From Kibdelosporangium aridum (lineage in GTDB: Bacteria > Actinomycetota > Actinomycetes > Mycobacteriales > Pseudonocardiaceae): DNA of 64,000 nucleotides. The stretch covers positions 496,001-560,000 of the forward strand of contig NZ_FWXV01000004.1 of the NCBI RefSeq assembly GCF_900176515.1. The letters run 5' to 3'. Positions 15,675-24,112 of this stretch are shown here, in pieces. Below the pieces are notes generated by a model. The model was not told the DNA's origin. It was given only the letters and a program-made list of their open reading frames with translations, and ran no database searches. The number at the start of each line of letters is the position of its first letter. Position 1 is the stretch's first letter. The position numbers and the translations under genes were made by a program.

Positions 15675-17504
15675 ATGAGGAGATCAAAGGCAATCTCCGC
15701 GATCGCGCTGTTCGCGTCGGCGAGCTTGGTGCTCGGAGCCTGCAGCTCCGGGACGGACAGCTCCGGCGGCAGCGGGGCCAACCAGCAGGACGCGAAGCCG
15801 AGGGAGATCGGCGGCGAGGACAAGGTCTACAAGCGTCCCACGGTCCCCGACATGGGTGAGATCACCACGGTGACCGAGGAGAACGGCCACGACTACAACA
15901 ACCTGCTCGGTGTCACCAACAGTGCCGCCAACCTGGTCGCGACCGTGGCTGTGCAGCCGTCGGTGTACATCGGTGTCGTCGAGGGCGGCCAGTTCGAGCA
16001 GCAGATCGACGGCGACCTGATGGAGTCCGTCAAGGTCACCTCGAAGGAACCGCAGACGATCGAGTACAAGTTCCAGAAGGCTGCCGTCTGGGAGGATGGC
16101 GCCCCGATCGGCTGCAAGGACATCTACCTGCAGTTCCTGGTCCGTGGCAAGGACACCGGCAAGAAGTTCGACTCGTCGACCGCCGGCTACGAGGACATCA
16201 AGGAAGTCAAGTGCTCCGATGACCTCAAGACCGCCACGGTCGTCTTCGAGAAGCCGTACGCCGACTACCGCGGCCTGTTCTCCTACACGGGCAACAACAG
16301 CATCCTGCCCGGCCACATCTGGGAGAAGAACGCCGGCATCCCGGACATCACCAAGCTCACCCGCACCAGCCCCGAGCTGACCACGGACAAGGCGATCAAG
16401 GCCTACACCGAGGCCTGGCTGGGCTTCAAGCCGGAGAACGCGATCTCCGGTGGCCCGTTCAAGATCCAGAGCGCGGACGGCCGCGACGAGCTCGTCCTGG
16501 TGCGCAACGAGAAGTACTGGGGCCCGAAGACCGGCCCGTCGAAGGTCACGGTCCGGACCAACACCAACTCCCAGTCCGCCTCGCAGCAGCTGCAGAACAA
16601 GGAAGTCCAGTCGATCGACACCCAGGCTGACGGCCCGACGGCCATCCAGCTCAAGTCGATCCCGACGGTCAAGCTGCTCGCCCAGGGTGGCCAGACCTAC
16701 GAGCACATCGACCTGAACATGTCGCGGCCGTTGTTCAAGGACAACCCCGAGATCCGCAAGGCCATCGCGATGTGCATCGACCGCCAGGCGATCGTCGACA
16801 ACCTGGTCAAGGACATCGACCCGAACGCCAAGCCGCTCGGCAACGTGCTCTTCATGCCGAACGAGGTCGGCTACGAGGACCACTACGCGGGCATCGGCAA
16901 GGACGACCCGAGCGACATCGCAGGCGCCAAGAAGCTGCTGGAGGACGCCGGCTGGAAGCTCGGTGCCGACGGCGTCTACACCAAGGGCGCGACCCGCGCC
17001 GAGTTCACCCTCGGCTACAAGACCCTGGACCGCAGGCACAAGACCTGGCAGCTGGTCAGCCAGAAGTGCAAGGAAGCCGGCATCCAGATCAACAGCGGCC
17101 AGAAGGACAAGTTCAACGACGACGACCTGACGGCCAGCGCGTTCGACGCGGCCCTGTTCGCCTGGGTCGGTGCCCTGAGCAAGTCCAGCTCCTCGGAGAA
17201 CTACCTCTCCAAGGCCAACGGCGGCACCGCGAACTACAACCTGTACTCCAACCCGCAGGTCGACTCGCTGCTGCAGCAGGCCAACGGCAACCTCGACTTC
17301 GCTGCTCGCACGAAGCAGATCAACGAAGCCGACAAGCTGATGGCGGCTGACCTGCACACGATTCCGCTGTTCCAGCTGCCTGACATGGCCGCCACCGACG
17401 CCAGCATCGGTGTCTGTGACGCCAGCGGCAAGGCAGGCGACGTCACCTACCTGAACTTCCAGGGCGGGCAGACGTGGAACATGTGGGCCTGGTGCAAGCG
17501 GTAA
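15675..17504 (+). CDS. Oligopeptide ABC transporter substrate-binding lipoprotein
   Basis: Extracytoplasmic solute receptor (609 aa, SBP_bac_5). Lipobox LGAC follows a signal peptide starting MRRSKAISAIALF; the mature N-terminus is a Ser/Gly linker. The family signature is YKFQKAAVWEDGAPIGCKD. I chose ATG 15675 (AGGAGGG ends ten bases upstream); GTG 15669 is too close to that site. It is the first gene of an importer operon with two permeases and two ATPases. It differs from the preceding LpqW-like protein and is not a recent duplicate. The ligand is probably a peptide, but this is not proven. Confidence 0.9.
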   Translation: MRRSKAISAIALFASASLVLGACSSGTDSSGGSGANQQDAKPREIGGEDKVYKRPTVPDMGEITTVTEENGHDYNNLLGVTNSAANLVATVAVQPSVYIGVVEGGQFEQQIDGDLMESVKVTSKEPQTIEYKFQKAAVWEDGAPIGCKDIYLQFLVRGKDTGKKFDSSTAGYEDIKEVKCSDDLKTATVVFEKPYADYRGLFSYTGNNSILPGHIWEKNAGIPDITKLTRTSPELTTDKAIKAYTEAWLGFKPENAISGGPFKIQSADGRDELVLVRNEKYWGPKTGPSKVTVRTNTNSQSASQQLQNKEVQSIDTQADGPTAIQLKSIPTVKLLAQGGQTYEHIDLNMSRPLFKDNPEIRKAIAMCIDRQAIVDNLVKDIDPNAKPLGNVLFMPNEVGYEDHYAGIGKDDPSDIAGAKKLLEDAGWKLGADGVYTKGATRAEFTLGYKTLDRRHKTWQLVSQKCKEAGIQINSGQKDKFNDDDLTASAFDAALFAWVGALSKSSSSENYLSKANGGTANYNLYSNPQVDSLLQQANGNLDFAARTKQINEADKLMAADLHTIPLFQLPDMAATDASIGVCDASGKAGDVTYLNFQGGQTWNMWAWCKR

Positions 17505-17536
17505 GTCTTCGGCAAAGTTGCTGAACCGGGCGTAAT

Positions 17537-17565
17537 GGGGGCCGGTGCCACGAGCACCGGCCCCC
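17537..17565 (+). terminator. Strong intra-operon hairpin after the binding-protein gene
   Basis: GGGGGCCGGTGC (17537-17548) and GCACCGGCCCCC (17554-17565) form a perfect 12-bp stem with a five-base loop. It has no U-tract and lies between the binding-protein gene and the permease genes. Such hairpins often stabilise the upstream mRNA or cause partial termination, so that the binding protein is made in excess. Confidence 0.65.
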
Positions 17566-17626
17566 GCTCGCGTTCGTTCATGGCTACCCTGGCCACCGCT
17601 GGGAGCCAGGCCTAGGAGTAAACGAA

Positions 17627-18625
17627 GTGTTCCGTTACATCGTGCGGCGGATCCTGATCACGATTCCGCTGCTGATCGTCGGCTCGTTTCTGGTGTTCGC
17701 GCTCGTACAGGGGATGGGCGATCCGCTCGGCGAGTGGAAGCTGCAGCAGCCCCGTTCCCCCGAGGAGATCGCGGCCGCGTACGAGCGGGCGGGCTACAAC
17801 GAGCCGTTCTTCGAACGGTATGTGACCTGGGTTGGCGGGTTCGTCCAGGGCGACTGGGGAACGACCATCATCCCAGGATCGGGCGTCAGGGACGTCCAAG
17901 AAGAGGTGATGCACGGGCTGTGGACGACCTTCCGGCTCGTGGTCGGAGCCGAGATCCTCGCCCTGCTGATCGGCATGGCGGTGGGGGTGATCGGTGCCGT
18001 CCGCCAGTACTCGATCTTCGACTACGCGGCGACGGGCGCGGCCTTCGCGCTGTTCTCGATGCCGGTGTTCTGCATCGGCCTGATGCTCAAGAGCGCCGCG
18101 ATCCCGTTCAACGACTTCCTCGAGTCCATCGGCATGGACCGGTGGATCACCACCGCGGGACCGCCGCCCGGCGGGTTCTCCGGCAGCTTCGGCCATCAGA
18201 TCACCCAGTACATCGGCACGTTCCTGTTGCCGACACTGGCTTTGCTGGCCATCCAGTTCGCGTTCTACAGCCGGTTCCAGCGAGCGTCCATGTTGGACAT
18301 CCTCGGTCAGGACTACGTACGGACCGCGCAGGCGAAGGGCCTGTCCAGCGCCCGGGTGGTCTTCCGGCACGCGTTCCGCAACGGCCTGATCCCCGTCATC
18401 ACCGTGTTCGCGGTCAACTTCGGCACCGTCATGGGTGGCGCGGTGATCACCGAGACGGTGTTCAACTGGTCCGGTATGGGCAAGCTGCTGATCCGGAGCA
18501 TCTATGACAAAGAGCCGTACATGGTGCTCGGCGTCGTGATGGTGACCGCGGTCATCGTCGTCATCGCGAACCTGATCGCGGACATTCTGTACGCCCGCTT
18601 GGACCCGAGGATCCGACTTGCCTGA
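17627..18625 (+). CDS. Oligopeptide ABC transporter permease, OppB/DppB family
   Basis: Integral membrane subunit (332 aa). TM1 is at about 9-29 (RRILITIPLLIVGSFLVFAL), with five more segments after residue 95. The EAA-type coupling loop reads DYVRTAQAKGLSSARVVFRHAFRNG. Start GTG 17627 with GGAG nine bases upstream. The 3' end overlaps the OppC-like gene by eight bases. It pairs with OppC in the membrane and contacts the OppD/OppF ATPases. Confidence 0.92.
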   Translation: MFRYIVRRILITIPLLIVGSFLVFALVQGMGDPLGEWKLQQPRSPEEIAAAYERAGYNEPFFERYVTWVGGFVQGDWGTTIIPGSGVRDVQEEVMHGLWTTFRLVVGAEILALLIGMAVGVIGAVRQYSIFDYAATGAAFALFSMPVFCIGLMLKSAAIPFNDFLESIGMDRWITTAGPPPGGFSGSFGHQITQYIGTFLLPTLALLAIQFAFYSRFQRASMLDILGQDYVRTAQAKGLSSARVVFRHAFRNGLIPVITVFAVNFGTVMGGAVITETVFNWSGMGKLLIRSIYDKEPYMVLGVVMVTAVIVVIANLIADILYARLDPRIRLA

Positions 18626-19571
18626 CAACACCACCACCACGACAGCGGGCGTGTCGTCCGACGCTGCATCGGGCATCGACCTCGCCAAGCCGCGCAAGCA
18701 ATGGCAAGTGGTCATGCGCCGGTTCTTCCGGCACCGGGCCGCGATCGTCGGCATGGTCGTCTTCGCATTGCTCGTCCTCTTCTCGGTTTTCGGCCCGATG
18801 CTGTGGAAGTACGACGCGTCGGACCTCAACCTCGGCCGCTACCAGGCGCCGAGTGTCGACCACCCCTTCGGCACCGGCCAGATCGGCGACGACGTGTTCG
18901 CCAAGGTGCTCAGCGGCACCGGCTTCTCCATGCAGATCGCGTTGGTCGCCGCACTGATCAACACGGCTGTGGGTGTCGTGCTCGGCGCGATCGCCGGGTA
19001 CTACCGCGGCTGGGTGGACAGCGCGGTCTCCCGGCTGACCGACCTCGTGCTGGTCATCCCGACCTTCCTGATCGCCGCGGTGCTGTCGCGCAGTACGTTC
19101 TCCACCGCGGAGCTCTCCCAGGGCGGCGGATCCAGCAACTGGCTGCAGGTCGCGATCATCCTCGGCCTGACCAACTGGATGATCACCGCACGAACCGTGC
19201 GCGGCATGGTGCTCTCGTTGCGGGAGAAGGAGTTCGTCGAAGCCGCGCGTGCGCTCGGCGGCGGCCCCGGCCGGGTCATCTTCAGGCACATCCTGCCGAA
19301 CACCATGGACGTCGTGATCGTCAACGCCACGATCGCCATGGCGCAGGCGGTTCTGCTCGAGTCGGCGTTGTCCTTCGTCGGCCTCGGCGTGAAGTACCCG
19401 GACACCTCACTGGGCTTGCTGATCAGTGAGAACCAGAACGAGTTGCTCGTGCATCCCTGGCTGTTCTACTTCCCGTTCATCTTCATCGTGCTGATCTCGT
19501 TGTCGGTGAACTTCGTCGGTGACGGCCTGCGTGACGCTTTCGATCCACGGCAGAAGAGGGTGCGGGCATGA
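18618..19571 (+). CDS. Oligopeptide ABC transporter permease, OppC/DppC family
   Basis: Second membrane subunit (317 aa). The N-terminal cytoplasmic segment and TM1 (about 39-62) belong to the OppC_N domain, followed by a loop carrying HPFGTGQIGDDVFAKVLSG and five further TM segments. The coupling loop is EFVEAARALGGGPGRVIFRHILPN. The start is TTG 18618, overlapping the OppB stop. Its stop overlaps the ATG of a 26-codon ORF (ATGA), which in turn overlaps oppD. Confidence 0.92.
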   Translation: MPDNTTTTTAGVSSDAASGIDLAKPRKQWQVVMRRFFRHRAAIVGMVVFALLVLFSVFGPMLWKYDASDLNLGRYQAPSVDHPFGTGQIGDDVFAKVLSGTGFSMQIALVAALINTAVGVVLGAIAGYYRGWVDSAVSRLTDLVLVIPTFLIAAVLSRSTFSTAELSQGGGSSNWLQVAIILGLTNWMITARTVRGMVLSLREKEFVEAARALGGGPGRVIFRHILPNTMDVVIVNATIAMAQAVLLESALSFVGLGVKYPDTSLGLLISENQNELLVHPWLFYFPFIFIVLISLSVNFVGDGLRDAFDPRQKRVRA

Positions 19572-19648
19572 GCGAGCTTGCGAGCGAATCATTCAACACA
19601 GTCCGCCGGTCATGCGACACGGGTGACCACAGCGGGGAGCGGGCATGA
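19568..19648 (+). CDS. Bridging micro-ORF between oppC and oppD
   Basis: A 26-codon ORF (MSELASES... ending ...HSGERA) starts in an ATGA overlap with the oppC stop and ends in a TGA that overlaps the oppD ATG (again ATGA, 19645-19648). It would carry terminating ribosomes from oppC across a 73-base gap to oppD, so its role may be coupling rather than peptide function. It begins ATGAGCGAGCTTGCGAGC, which I recall as a recurrent start-site sequence in actinobacterial genomes. Whether the peptide accumulates is unknown. Confidence 0.4.
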   Translation: MSELASESFNTVRRSCDTGDHSGERA

Positions 19649-20838
19649 CCGACTTTTCTGATTTCGGTGACACCGCGCTGAAAGGCGCTCGCCCGCGCGA
19701 CGAGGTGTCCGACAAGCTGCTTGAAGTCACCGATCTCTCGGTCGACTTCAACACCGAGGACGGCGCCGTGCACGCGGTGCGCAACGTGTCGTTCTCGTTG
19801 GGGCAGCGGGAAGTTCTCGGCATCGTCGGTGAGTCCGGCTCCGGCAAGTCGGTGTCCTCCATGGCGATCATGGGCCTGCTGCCCAAGACCGCCACGGTGA
19901 CCGGCTCCATCAAGTTCCAGGGTGAAGAGCTGGTCGGCCTGGAGTACAAGCAGATACGGCCCTATCGCGGCAACAAGATCGCGATGATCTTCCAGGACCC
20001 GATGACGTCGCTCAACCCGGTGTTCACCGTCGGGTACCAGCTGGCCGAGGCCTACCGGGCGCACCACGACGTGTCCAAGTCGGCCGCGTGGTCCAAGGCC
20101 GTGGAAACCCTTGCCCTGGTTGGCATTCCGCAGCCGGATCGGCGGGCCAAGCAGTACCCGCACGAGTTCTCCGGCGGTATGCGCCAGCGTGCGGTGATCG
20201 GCATGTCGATCATCAACGATCCCGAGCTGATCATCGCCGACGAGCCGACGACCGCGCTCGACGTGACCGTGCAGGCGCAGATCCTGGAGACGTTGCTGAG
20301 CATCCAGGACGAGACCAACGCCGCGATCATCATGATCACCCACGACCTCGGCGTCGTGGCAGGCATGGTCGACCGCGTGCAGGTGATGTACGGCGGCACG
20401 ATCGTGGAGACCGGAGGCGTGCACGACGTCTTCGAGTCGCCGCGGATGCCGTACACCGTCGGCCTGCTGGGCTCCATCCCCAACCCGTCACTGCTGGGCA
20501 GGCGGCTCACCCCGATCAAGGGCGCGCCACCGTCGCTGATGAACCTGCCAAGCGGTTGCGTGTTCTCACCGCGGTGCCCGCTCGTCATCGACGAGTGCCA
20601 CACGGGTGAGCCCGCGTTGGTACCGACCGGGCAGGCGAACCACAGCGCGCGCTGCATCCGGTGGGAACACCTCGCAGGCATCGAAGATCCGAGCAAGCTC
20701 TTCGCCACCGACGAGATCGGCGTGGTGGAGAACCCGGCCGCCCTCGTCGAGGAAGCGCCGGATCTGGTGCAGGTCGAGGATCTGGCCGTGGTGGAGAAGC
20801 GGCTCGATGAGCAGCGGGCGGAGGAGGAATCATCGTGA
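19645..20838 (+). CDS. Oligopeptide ABC transporter ATP-binding protein, OppD family
   Basis: ATPase subunit (397 aa). Walker A GESGSGKS is near residue 70, signature SGGMRQR near 175 and Walker B LIIADEPTTALD near 197. The C-terminal oligo_HPY region has CVFSPRCPLVIDEC, whose cysteines belong to the 4Fe-4S-type motif of Opp/Dpp ATPases. An extra acidic tail of about 70 residues after the HPY domain is unusual in length. Its stop overlaps the OppF GTG (GTGA). Confidence 0.93.
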   Translation: MTDFSDFGDTALKGARPRDEVSDKLLEVTDLSVDFNTEDGAVHAVRNVSFSLGQREVLGIVGESGSGKSVSSMAIMGLLPKTATVTGSIKFQGEELVGLEYKQIRPYRGNKIAMIFQDPMTSLNPVFTVGYQLAEAYRAHHDVSKSAAWSKAVETLALVGIPQPDRRAKQYPHEFSGGMRQRAVIGMSIINDPELIIADEPTTALDVTVQAQILETLLSIQDETNAAIIMITHDLGVVAGMVDRVQVMYGGTIVETGGVHDVFESPRMPYTVGLLGSIPNPSLLGRRLTPIKGAPPSLMNLPSGCVFSPRCPLVIDECHTGEPALVPTGQANHSARCIRWEHLAGIEDPSKLFATDEIGVVENPAALVEEAPDLVQVEDLAVVEKRLDEQRAEEESS

Positions 20839-21869
20839 CTGCGCAGATGCAGGAAGAGAAAGCAGACACCAAGACCGCGCCGATGCTCGAGGTCAAGGAT
20901 CTGGTCAAGACGTTCCCGGTGCGTGGCGGCGGGATCATCCCGCGCACGATCGGGCACGTGCACGCCGTTTCCGGCGTGAGCTTCACGTTGTCGGCAGGGG
21001 AGACCCTCGGCCTGGTCGGCGAGTCCGGGTGCGGCAAGTCCACGACCGGCCGTGCCGTGCTGCAACTGCACAAGCCCACGTCGGGTTCGGTGAAGTTCGA
21101 CGGCAAGGAGCTGACCAAGCTCGGGCAGCGCGAGATGCGGTCGGTCCGCAGGGACATGCAGATCGTGTTCCAGGACCCGTACGCGTCGCTGAACCCGCGC
21201 TGGCAGATCAACGACATCGTGTCGGAACCGTTCAACATCCACGGTTTCTCCGGGTCGGCCACCGAACGCCAGCACAAAGTGGACGAACTGCTCGAGCTCG
21301 TCGGCCTGAACCCGGAGCACCGCAACCGGTACGGCCACGAGTTCTCCGGCGGTCAGCGCCAACGCATCGGCATCGCCAGGGCACTGGCGTTGAACCCGCG
21401 GATGGTCGTACTGGACGAGCCGGTGTCCGCTTTGGACGTGTCGGTGCAGGCCGGTGTGGTGAACCTGCTTGAGGAACTGCAGGAGCGGTTCAACCTGGCG
21501 TACCTGTTCGTGGCACACGACTTGTCCGTGGTGCGGCACATCTCACACCGGGTGGCCGTGATGTACCTCGGCAAGATCGTGGAGATCGGACCGAGGGAGG
21601 ACATCTACACGCGTCCGACCCACCCGTACACGCAGGCGTTGCTGTCCGCGGTGCCCGTGCCTGACCCGCGTCAGGAGCGGGAACGCCAGCGGATCGTGCT
21701 CACCGGTGACGTGCCGAGCCCGGTCGACCCGCCGTCGGGTTGCCGGTTCCGGACGCGGTGCTGGAAGGCACAGGACATCTGCGCAACCGAGGAACCACCG
21801 CTGGTCCAGCACGGGTCCGGTGGCCTCGCCTCGGCGTGCCACTTCGCTGAGGAACGCCAGGTGCTCTGA
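20835..21869 (+). CDS. Oligopeptide ABC transporter ATP-binding protein, OppF family
   Basis: Second ATPase subunit (344 aa). Walker A GESGCGKSTTGRA is near residue 64, the Q-loop QIVFQDPYASLNPR is typical of OppF, the signature is SGGQRQRIGIARAL and Walker B is MVVLDEPVSALDVSVQ. The oligo_HPY C-terminus carries CRFRTRCWKAQDIC. GTG start in an overlap with oppD. It completes the five-gene importer. Confidence 0.93.
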   Translation: MTAQMQEEKADTKTAPMLEVKDLVKTFPVRGGGIIPRTIGHVHAVSGVSFTLSAGETLGLVGESGCGKSTTGRAVLQLHKPTSGSVKFDGKELTKLGQREMRSVRRDMQIVFQDPYASLNPRWQINDIVSEPFNIHGFSGSATERQHKVDELLELVGLNPEHRNRYGHEFSGGQRQRIGIARALALNPRMVVLDEPVSALDVSVQAGVVNLLEELQERFNLAYLFVAHDLSVVRHISHRVAVMYLGKIVEIGPREDIYTRPTHPYTQALLSAVPVPDPRQERERQRIVLTGDVPSPVDPPSGCRFRTRCWKAQDICATEEPPLVQHGSGGLASACHFAEERQVL

Positions 21870-21898
21870 CCTCAGGTCTGATTCCCTAGGCTTGAGGC

Positions 21899-22741
21899 GT
21901 GATGCTGACTGCTCCACCGAGGTTGCTGCTGGTGCACGCCCATCCGGACGACGAGAGTCTCTGGACGGGCGGCACCATCGCCAAGTACGCGGCCAACGGT
22001 GCCCATGTCACCCTGGTGACCTGCACGCTCGGCGAAGAGGGCGAGATCATCCCCGATGCTCTCGCCCTGCTCGCGGCGAACGAGTCCGACCAGCTCGGCG
22101 GCTACCGAAACGGTGAGCTGCGGGCGGCGTGCGCGGCGCTTGGCGTCGTCGACCACCGCTATCTCGGCGGGATCGGCCGGTGGCGGGACTCCGGAATGGT
22201 CGGTGTGCCGTCCAATCAGCATCCACGGGCCTTCATCAACGGTGACTTCACCGAACAGGCCGAGCAGCTGCTCGCGATCCTGCGTGAGGTCAAACCGGAC
22301 GTTGTTGTCACATACGGACCGGACGGCGGCTACGGACATCCCGACCACATCCGGGCGCATGAGATCACGACTGTCGCGTGTGCACAGGCGGACGTGCGGC
22401 GCGTTTTCCACGTGGTGACGTCCAAGAAGGCCACCGACTCCGGGGTGGCGGAGCTGGCCAGGGTGGCCGATCTGCCGTACCGCATACCGGAACCCGGCGA
22501 GTTGCCCGTCACGCCGGACGACGAGATCACCACGGTGATCGAGATCGTGGACCACCTCGACATGAAACTGCGGGCGCTGCGGGCACACCAGACCCAGGTG
22601 ACCGTCTGGCAGGACGATTCCGGCTCGTCGTGCTACGCGTTGTCCAACGACATCGCCCAGCCGATCGTCGGCCACGAGTACTACATCCTGGCCAGCGGGC
22701 GTCCGGACGACGCGGAAACCGACCTGTTCGGAGGCCTGTGA
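21899..22741 (+). CDS. mshB: GlcNAc-inositol deacetylase, mycothiol biosynthesis
   Basis: Zinc-dependent deacetylase (280 aa) producing GlcN-Ins, the second committed step of mycothiol synthesis. The LmbE/PIG-L motif HAHPDDES near residue 13 supplies Zn and catalytic residues, and GGYGHPDHIRAHE near 140 supplies the third ligand. The start is GTG 21899; ATG 21902 is equally possible. It is followed by a 138-residue membrane protein with a one-base overlap, as in the mycobacterial Rv1170-Rv1171 pair. Its presence implies that the host uses mycothiol. Confidence 0.93.
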   Translation: MMLTAPPRLLLVHAHPDDESLWTGGTIAKYAANGAHVTLVTCTLGEEGEIIPDALALLAANESDQLGGYRNGELRAACAALGVVDHRYLGGIGRWRDSGMVGVPSNQHPRAFINGDFTEQAEQLLAILREVKPDVVVTYGPDGGYGHPDHIRAHEITTVACAQADVRRVFHVVTSKKATDSGVAELARVADLPYRIPEPGELPVTPDDEITTVIEIVDHLDMKLRALRAHQTQVTVWQDDSGSSCYALSNDIAQPIVGHEYYILASGRPDDAETDLFGGL

Positions 22742-23157
22742 TGGGTGTGCGGCACTGGGTGCGGCTGACCGGCCTGCTGCTGCTCAGCCTGGCGCTCACC
22801 CTGATCGAGCTGCTCTACCTGCCGCTGCGGTTCGACGGCGCGCTGCTGCCGATGGTCGGCGACAGTCTGCCGTTGCCGATCTCCGCTGTCGTCGCCGCGG
22901 TGACGTTGCCGTGGCTGATCAAACGTGCCCGCCGGATCTCGCTGCGGCTGCTCGTCGCCGGGTCGCCACTGTGGATCTGGCTGCTGGGCGTGCTGGTCGC
23001 GGCCTTCCCCGGACCGGGTGGTGACGTCGTGCTGATCGGCGACTGGCGGGCGTTGCTGCTGCTTGGCTGCGGTGCACTGGCCGGTTCGATCACGCTCGGC
23101 GGCATGCTCGGCCGCCCGGCTGGATCACGACCGGGTGCCGCAAGTGCGGAACGCTGA
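22741..23157 (+). CDS. Four-helix membrane protein downstream of mshB
   Basis: Membrane protein of 138 aa with four hydrophobic segments (about 9-28, 40-60, 70-92, 102-122) and short loops. The ATG shares one base with the mshB stop, so the pair is co-translated. In M. tuberculosis the gene after mshB also encodes a small membrane protein. Function unknown; a link to mycothiol is only suggested by position. A hairpin surrounds its stop codon. Confidence 0.8.
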   Translation: MGVRHWVRLTGLLLLSLALTLIELLYLPLRFDGALLPMVGDSLPLPISAVVAAVTLPWLIKRARRISLRLLVAGSPLWIWLLGVLVAAFPGPGGDVVLIGDWRALLLLGCGALAGSITLGGMLGRPAGSRPGAASAER

Positions 23158-23175
23158 CGTTGCGGCGTTCCCGCA
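23145..23175 (+). terminator. Hairpin around the stop of the mshB-linked gene
   Basis: TGCGGAACGC (23145-23154) pairs with GCGTTCCCGCA (23165-23175) apart from one bulged C. The TGA stop lies in the loop. It probably terminates the mshB operon. The following stretch to 23386 contains nothing I can recognise. Confidence 0.5.
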
Positions 23176-23386
23176 AGGCTTTCGTATCGCCCGAAGTGTC
23201 CGCTGGCAAGGATTTCGGGAATGAGCGCGGAGGCGCAGGTACGGCGGCGCGCGATTCCACATTGGACATCCTGGGAACGCGGCAGGCTGCCGGCCGTCGC
23301 CATCCACCAACCGCAGTTGATCGACCGGAAGAGCGGATCTTGCGGTCGTGACGAACTGATCGCCTTGTTTCTGCAAGGCTAGGGGC

Positions 23387-24109
23387 ATGCAGATCACCGT
23401 TCTCGGCAGCTGCGGGGCATGGCCGGAGCCTGGCCGCGCGTGTAGTGGGTTTCTGGTCGAGCACGACGGCTTTCGCCTGGTGCTGGACATGGGGTTCGGC
23501 GTGGCGTCAAGACTCTTCGAGATCTGCCCGGCCGAATCGGTGAACGCGGTGGTCGTGACGCATGAGCACCCGGATCACTGCGTGGACCTCAACGCGTTGC
23601 TGCGTGCCAGGTTCTACGGCGGCATGCCGAGGATTCCGTTGTACTGCACACCTGGCGTGGCGGGCAGGCTGAACGTGGTCGAGCCCAACCCGCCGCTGTC
23701 GGCGGCGTTCGACATATATGAACTGCCTGGTGGCTACTCGGTTGGTCCGTTCGACTTGACCGGAATGCTATTGCCCCATCACGTTCCGAATTCGGGTGTC
23801 CGACTGACCACGAAGGACAGTGTGCTCGCGTACACCGGCGACACCGGGCCGGATCCGGCGTTGGCCGTGCTCGCGAAGGACGCGGACCTGTTCATCGCCG
23901 AGGCGACGCTGATCGAGCCCCAACAAGGCACGCGGACCCTGCTGACCGCGCGTGAAGCGGGCCAGTGGGCGGCGAGGGCGAACGCGAAACGCCTGCTCTT
24001 GACCCATTTCTGGCCGGGAAGTGACCGGACCGCGGCGGTGTCGTCGGCCTACGCCGAATTTTCCGGCGATATCGCTGCGGCCGTCGAGGGGATGGCTCTA
24101 CGCTGCTGA
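23387..24109 (+). CDS. MBL-fold metallo-hydrolase (RNase Z/phosphodiesterase-like)
   Basis: Metallo-beta-lactamase-fold enzyme (240 aa). THEHPDHCVD near residue 60 is the HxHxDH metal site; further ligands are PHHVPNSG (about 127), YTGDTGPD (about 145) and LLLTHFWPG near 205. The layout is that of the RNase Z / 3',5'-cyclic phosphodiesterase branch (Lactamase_B_2), without the tRNA-binding exosite arm. The substrate is not determinable. The next gene starts three bases after its stop, so the two probably form an operon. Confidence 0.85.
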   Translation: MQITVLGSCGAWPEPGRACSGFLVEHDGFRLVLDMGFGVASRLFEICPAESVNAVVVTHEHPDHCVDLNALLRARFYGGMPRIPLYCTPGVAGRLNVVEPNPPLSAAFDIYELPGGYSVGPFDLTGMLLPHHVPNSGVRLTTKDSVLAYTGDTGPDPALAVLAKDADLFIAEATLIEPQQGTRTLLTAREAGQWAARANAKRLLLTHFWPGSDRTAAVSSAYAEFSGDIAAAVEGMALRC

Positions 24110-24112
24110 ATC

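Noticed and set aside
15684..17357. 557-codon minus-strand frame opposite the peptide-binding protein.
   Set aside because: Leu/Val/Asp-rich low-complexity translation typical of antisense to a high-GC gene; the plus-strand gene has a signal peptide and family signature.
23160..23351. 63-codon ORF after the mshB-linked membrane protein.
   Set aside because: Starts inside the terminator hairpin, has no ribosome-binding site and no recognisable sequence.
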